A stretch of DNA of 39,076 nt, taken from IMG/VR virus record IMGVR_UViG_3300010389_000045, positions 1 through 39,076 of that record; one strand, 5' to 3'. Both the position numbers and the translations under genes were made by a program. The notes under the pieces were generated by a model. The model did not search any database, was not told the origin of the DNA, and saw only the letters and a list, made by a program, of their open reading frames with translations. Below, in pieces: positions 38,870 through 39,076 of this stretch; the first letter of the stretch is position 1; each line of letters starts with the position of its first letter. The stretch comes from a virus.

Positions 38870-39076
38870 GATTACCTTTCTTGCGGTGCCAACCGTTGGC
38901 AAATCCGCTGCAACCAGCTTAGCACACCACTCAGCGCGCATAATGCGCGCGGTGGTGGCGCATGCGTTGGCGGGCGGGTCTGGCTGTCCGCTGGGCTGCC
39001 GTGCGCATGTGATCACGCATTATGCGTGCGCATGCGCGCGCCGCAGACGGCCCTGCGCTCGGGGGGCGGGTATTGG
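38870..39076. other. GC-rich right end with clustered palindromes
   Basis: No gene is supported here. The stretch contains GCGCGCATAATGCGCGC (38934-38950), ACGCATTATGCGT (39015-39027), several TGCGCA and GCATGC boxes, and CCAACCGTTGG (38889-38899). A third GCATTATGCGC is inside the first gene (38790-38800). These may be operators of the first minus-strand transcript or an origin or end structure. No clear -10/-35 pair was found. Confidence 0.5.

Noticed and set aside
45-39076. Terminal repeat or circular overlap
   Set aside because: No long match between the ends was seen after removing the adapter; the left end is set by a library read.

Overview
The window is most of a tailed-phage genome, probably a podovirus of an actinobacterium. 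The short-tail reading rests on a P22/SU10-style portal, an SU10-type adaptor and a tail-nozzle-like protein directly after the capsid gene, with no major tail protein, tape measure or sheath anywhere. The actinobacterial host is inferred from a four-cysteine WhiB-family protein (26809-27078), a holin-like protein of a type common in actinophages, and GC-rich sequence with TAnnnT-type -10 boxes. An aquatic source is only a guess, from small lysine-rich proteins often seen in aquatic phages. Bases 1-44 are not phage DNA: they are the end of an Illumina P5 arm, an i5 index and the Nextera read-1 adapter. No direct terminal repeat is visible, so completeness cannot be judged.

Layout: (i) 45-402, a noncoding left leader with stem-loops and a promoter-like site. 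(ii) 403-23759, plus strand, one late block: terminase small and large subunits, two small ORFs, portal, endolysin-type amidase, scaffold, major capsid protein (with a terminator-like hairpin), adaptor, nozzle, two fibres with S74-like C-termini, small ORFs, two alanine/glutamine-rich virion-type proteins, a 2393-residue virion protein with an ADP-ribosyltransferase-like region, and a holin-like ORF. (iii) 23756-32362, minus strand: a tightly overlapping block with a sigma-4-like HTH protein, a PD-(D/E)xK nuclease, tiny basic proteins, a RusA resolvase, WhiB, a DUF6378-like protein, an archaeo-eukaryotic-type primase, a DnaB-like helicase and a RecB/Cas4-like Fe-S nuclease. (iv) 32447-38869, minus strand: single small genes separated by strong hairpins and often preceded by the same ribosome-binding leader; only a DUF932 protein, a ribbon-helix-helix protein and a gp88-like protein are recognisable. 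(v) 38870-39076, a GC-rich right end full of short palindromes.

The two arms are convergent and meet at a CTAG where both stop codons overlap. The right arm would be early (takeover, regulation, replication), the left arm late (packaging, virion, lysis). No DNA polymerase, integrase or excisionase is seen, so replication probably uses the host polymerase loaded by the phage primase and helicase, and nothing supports lysogeny. The most interesting unexplained signal is a duplicated leader hairpin (296-332 plus; 34291-34325 minus) with the same flanks but a different GC-paired stem, each copy downstream of a similar promoter-like sequence.
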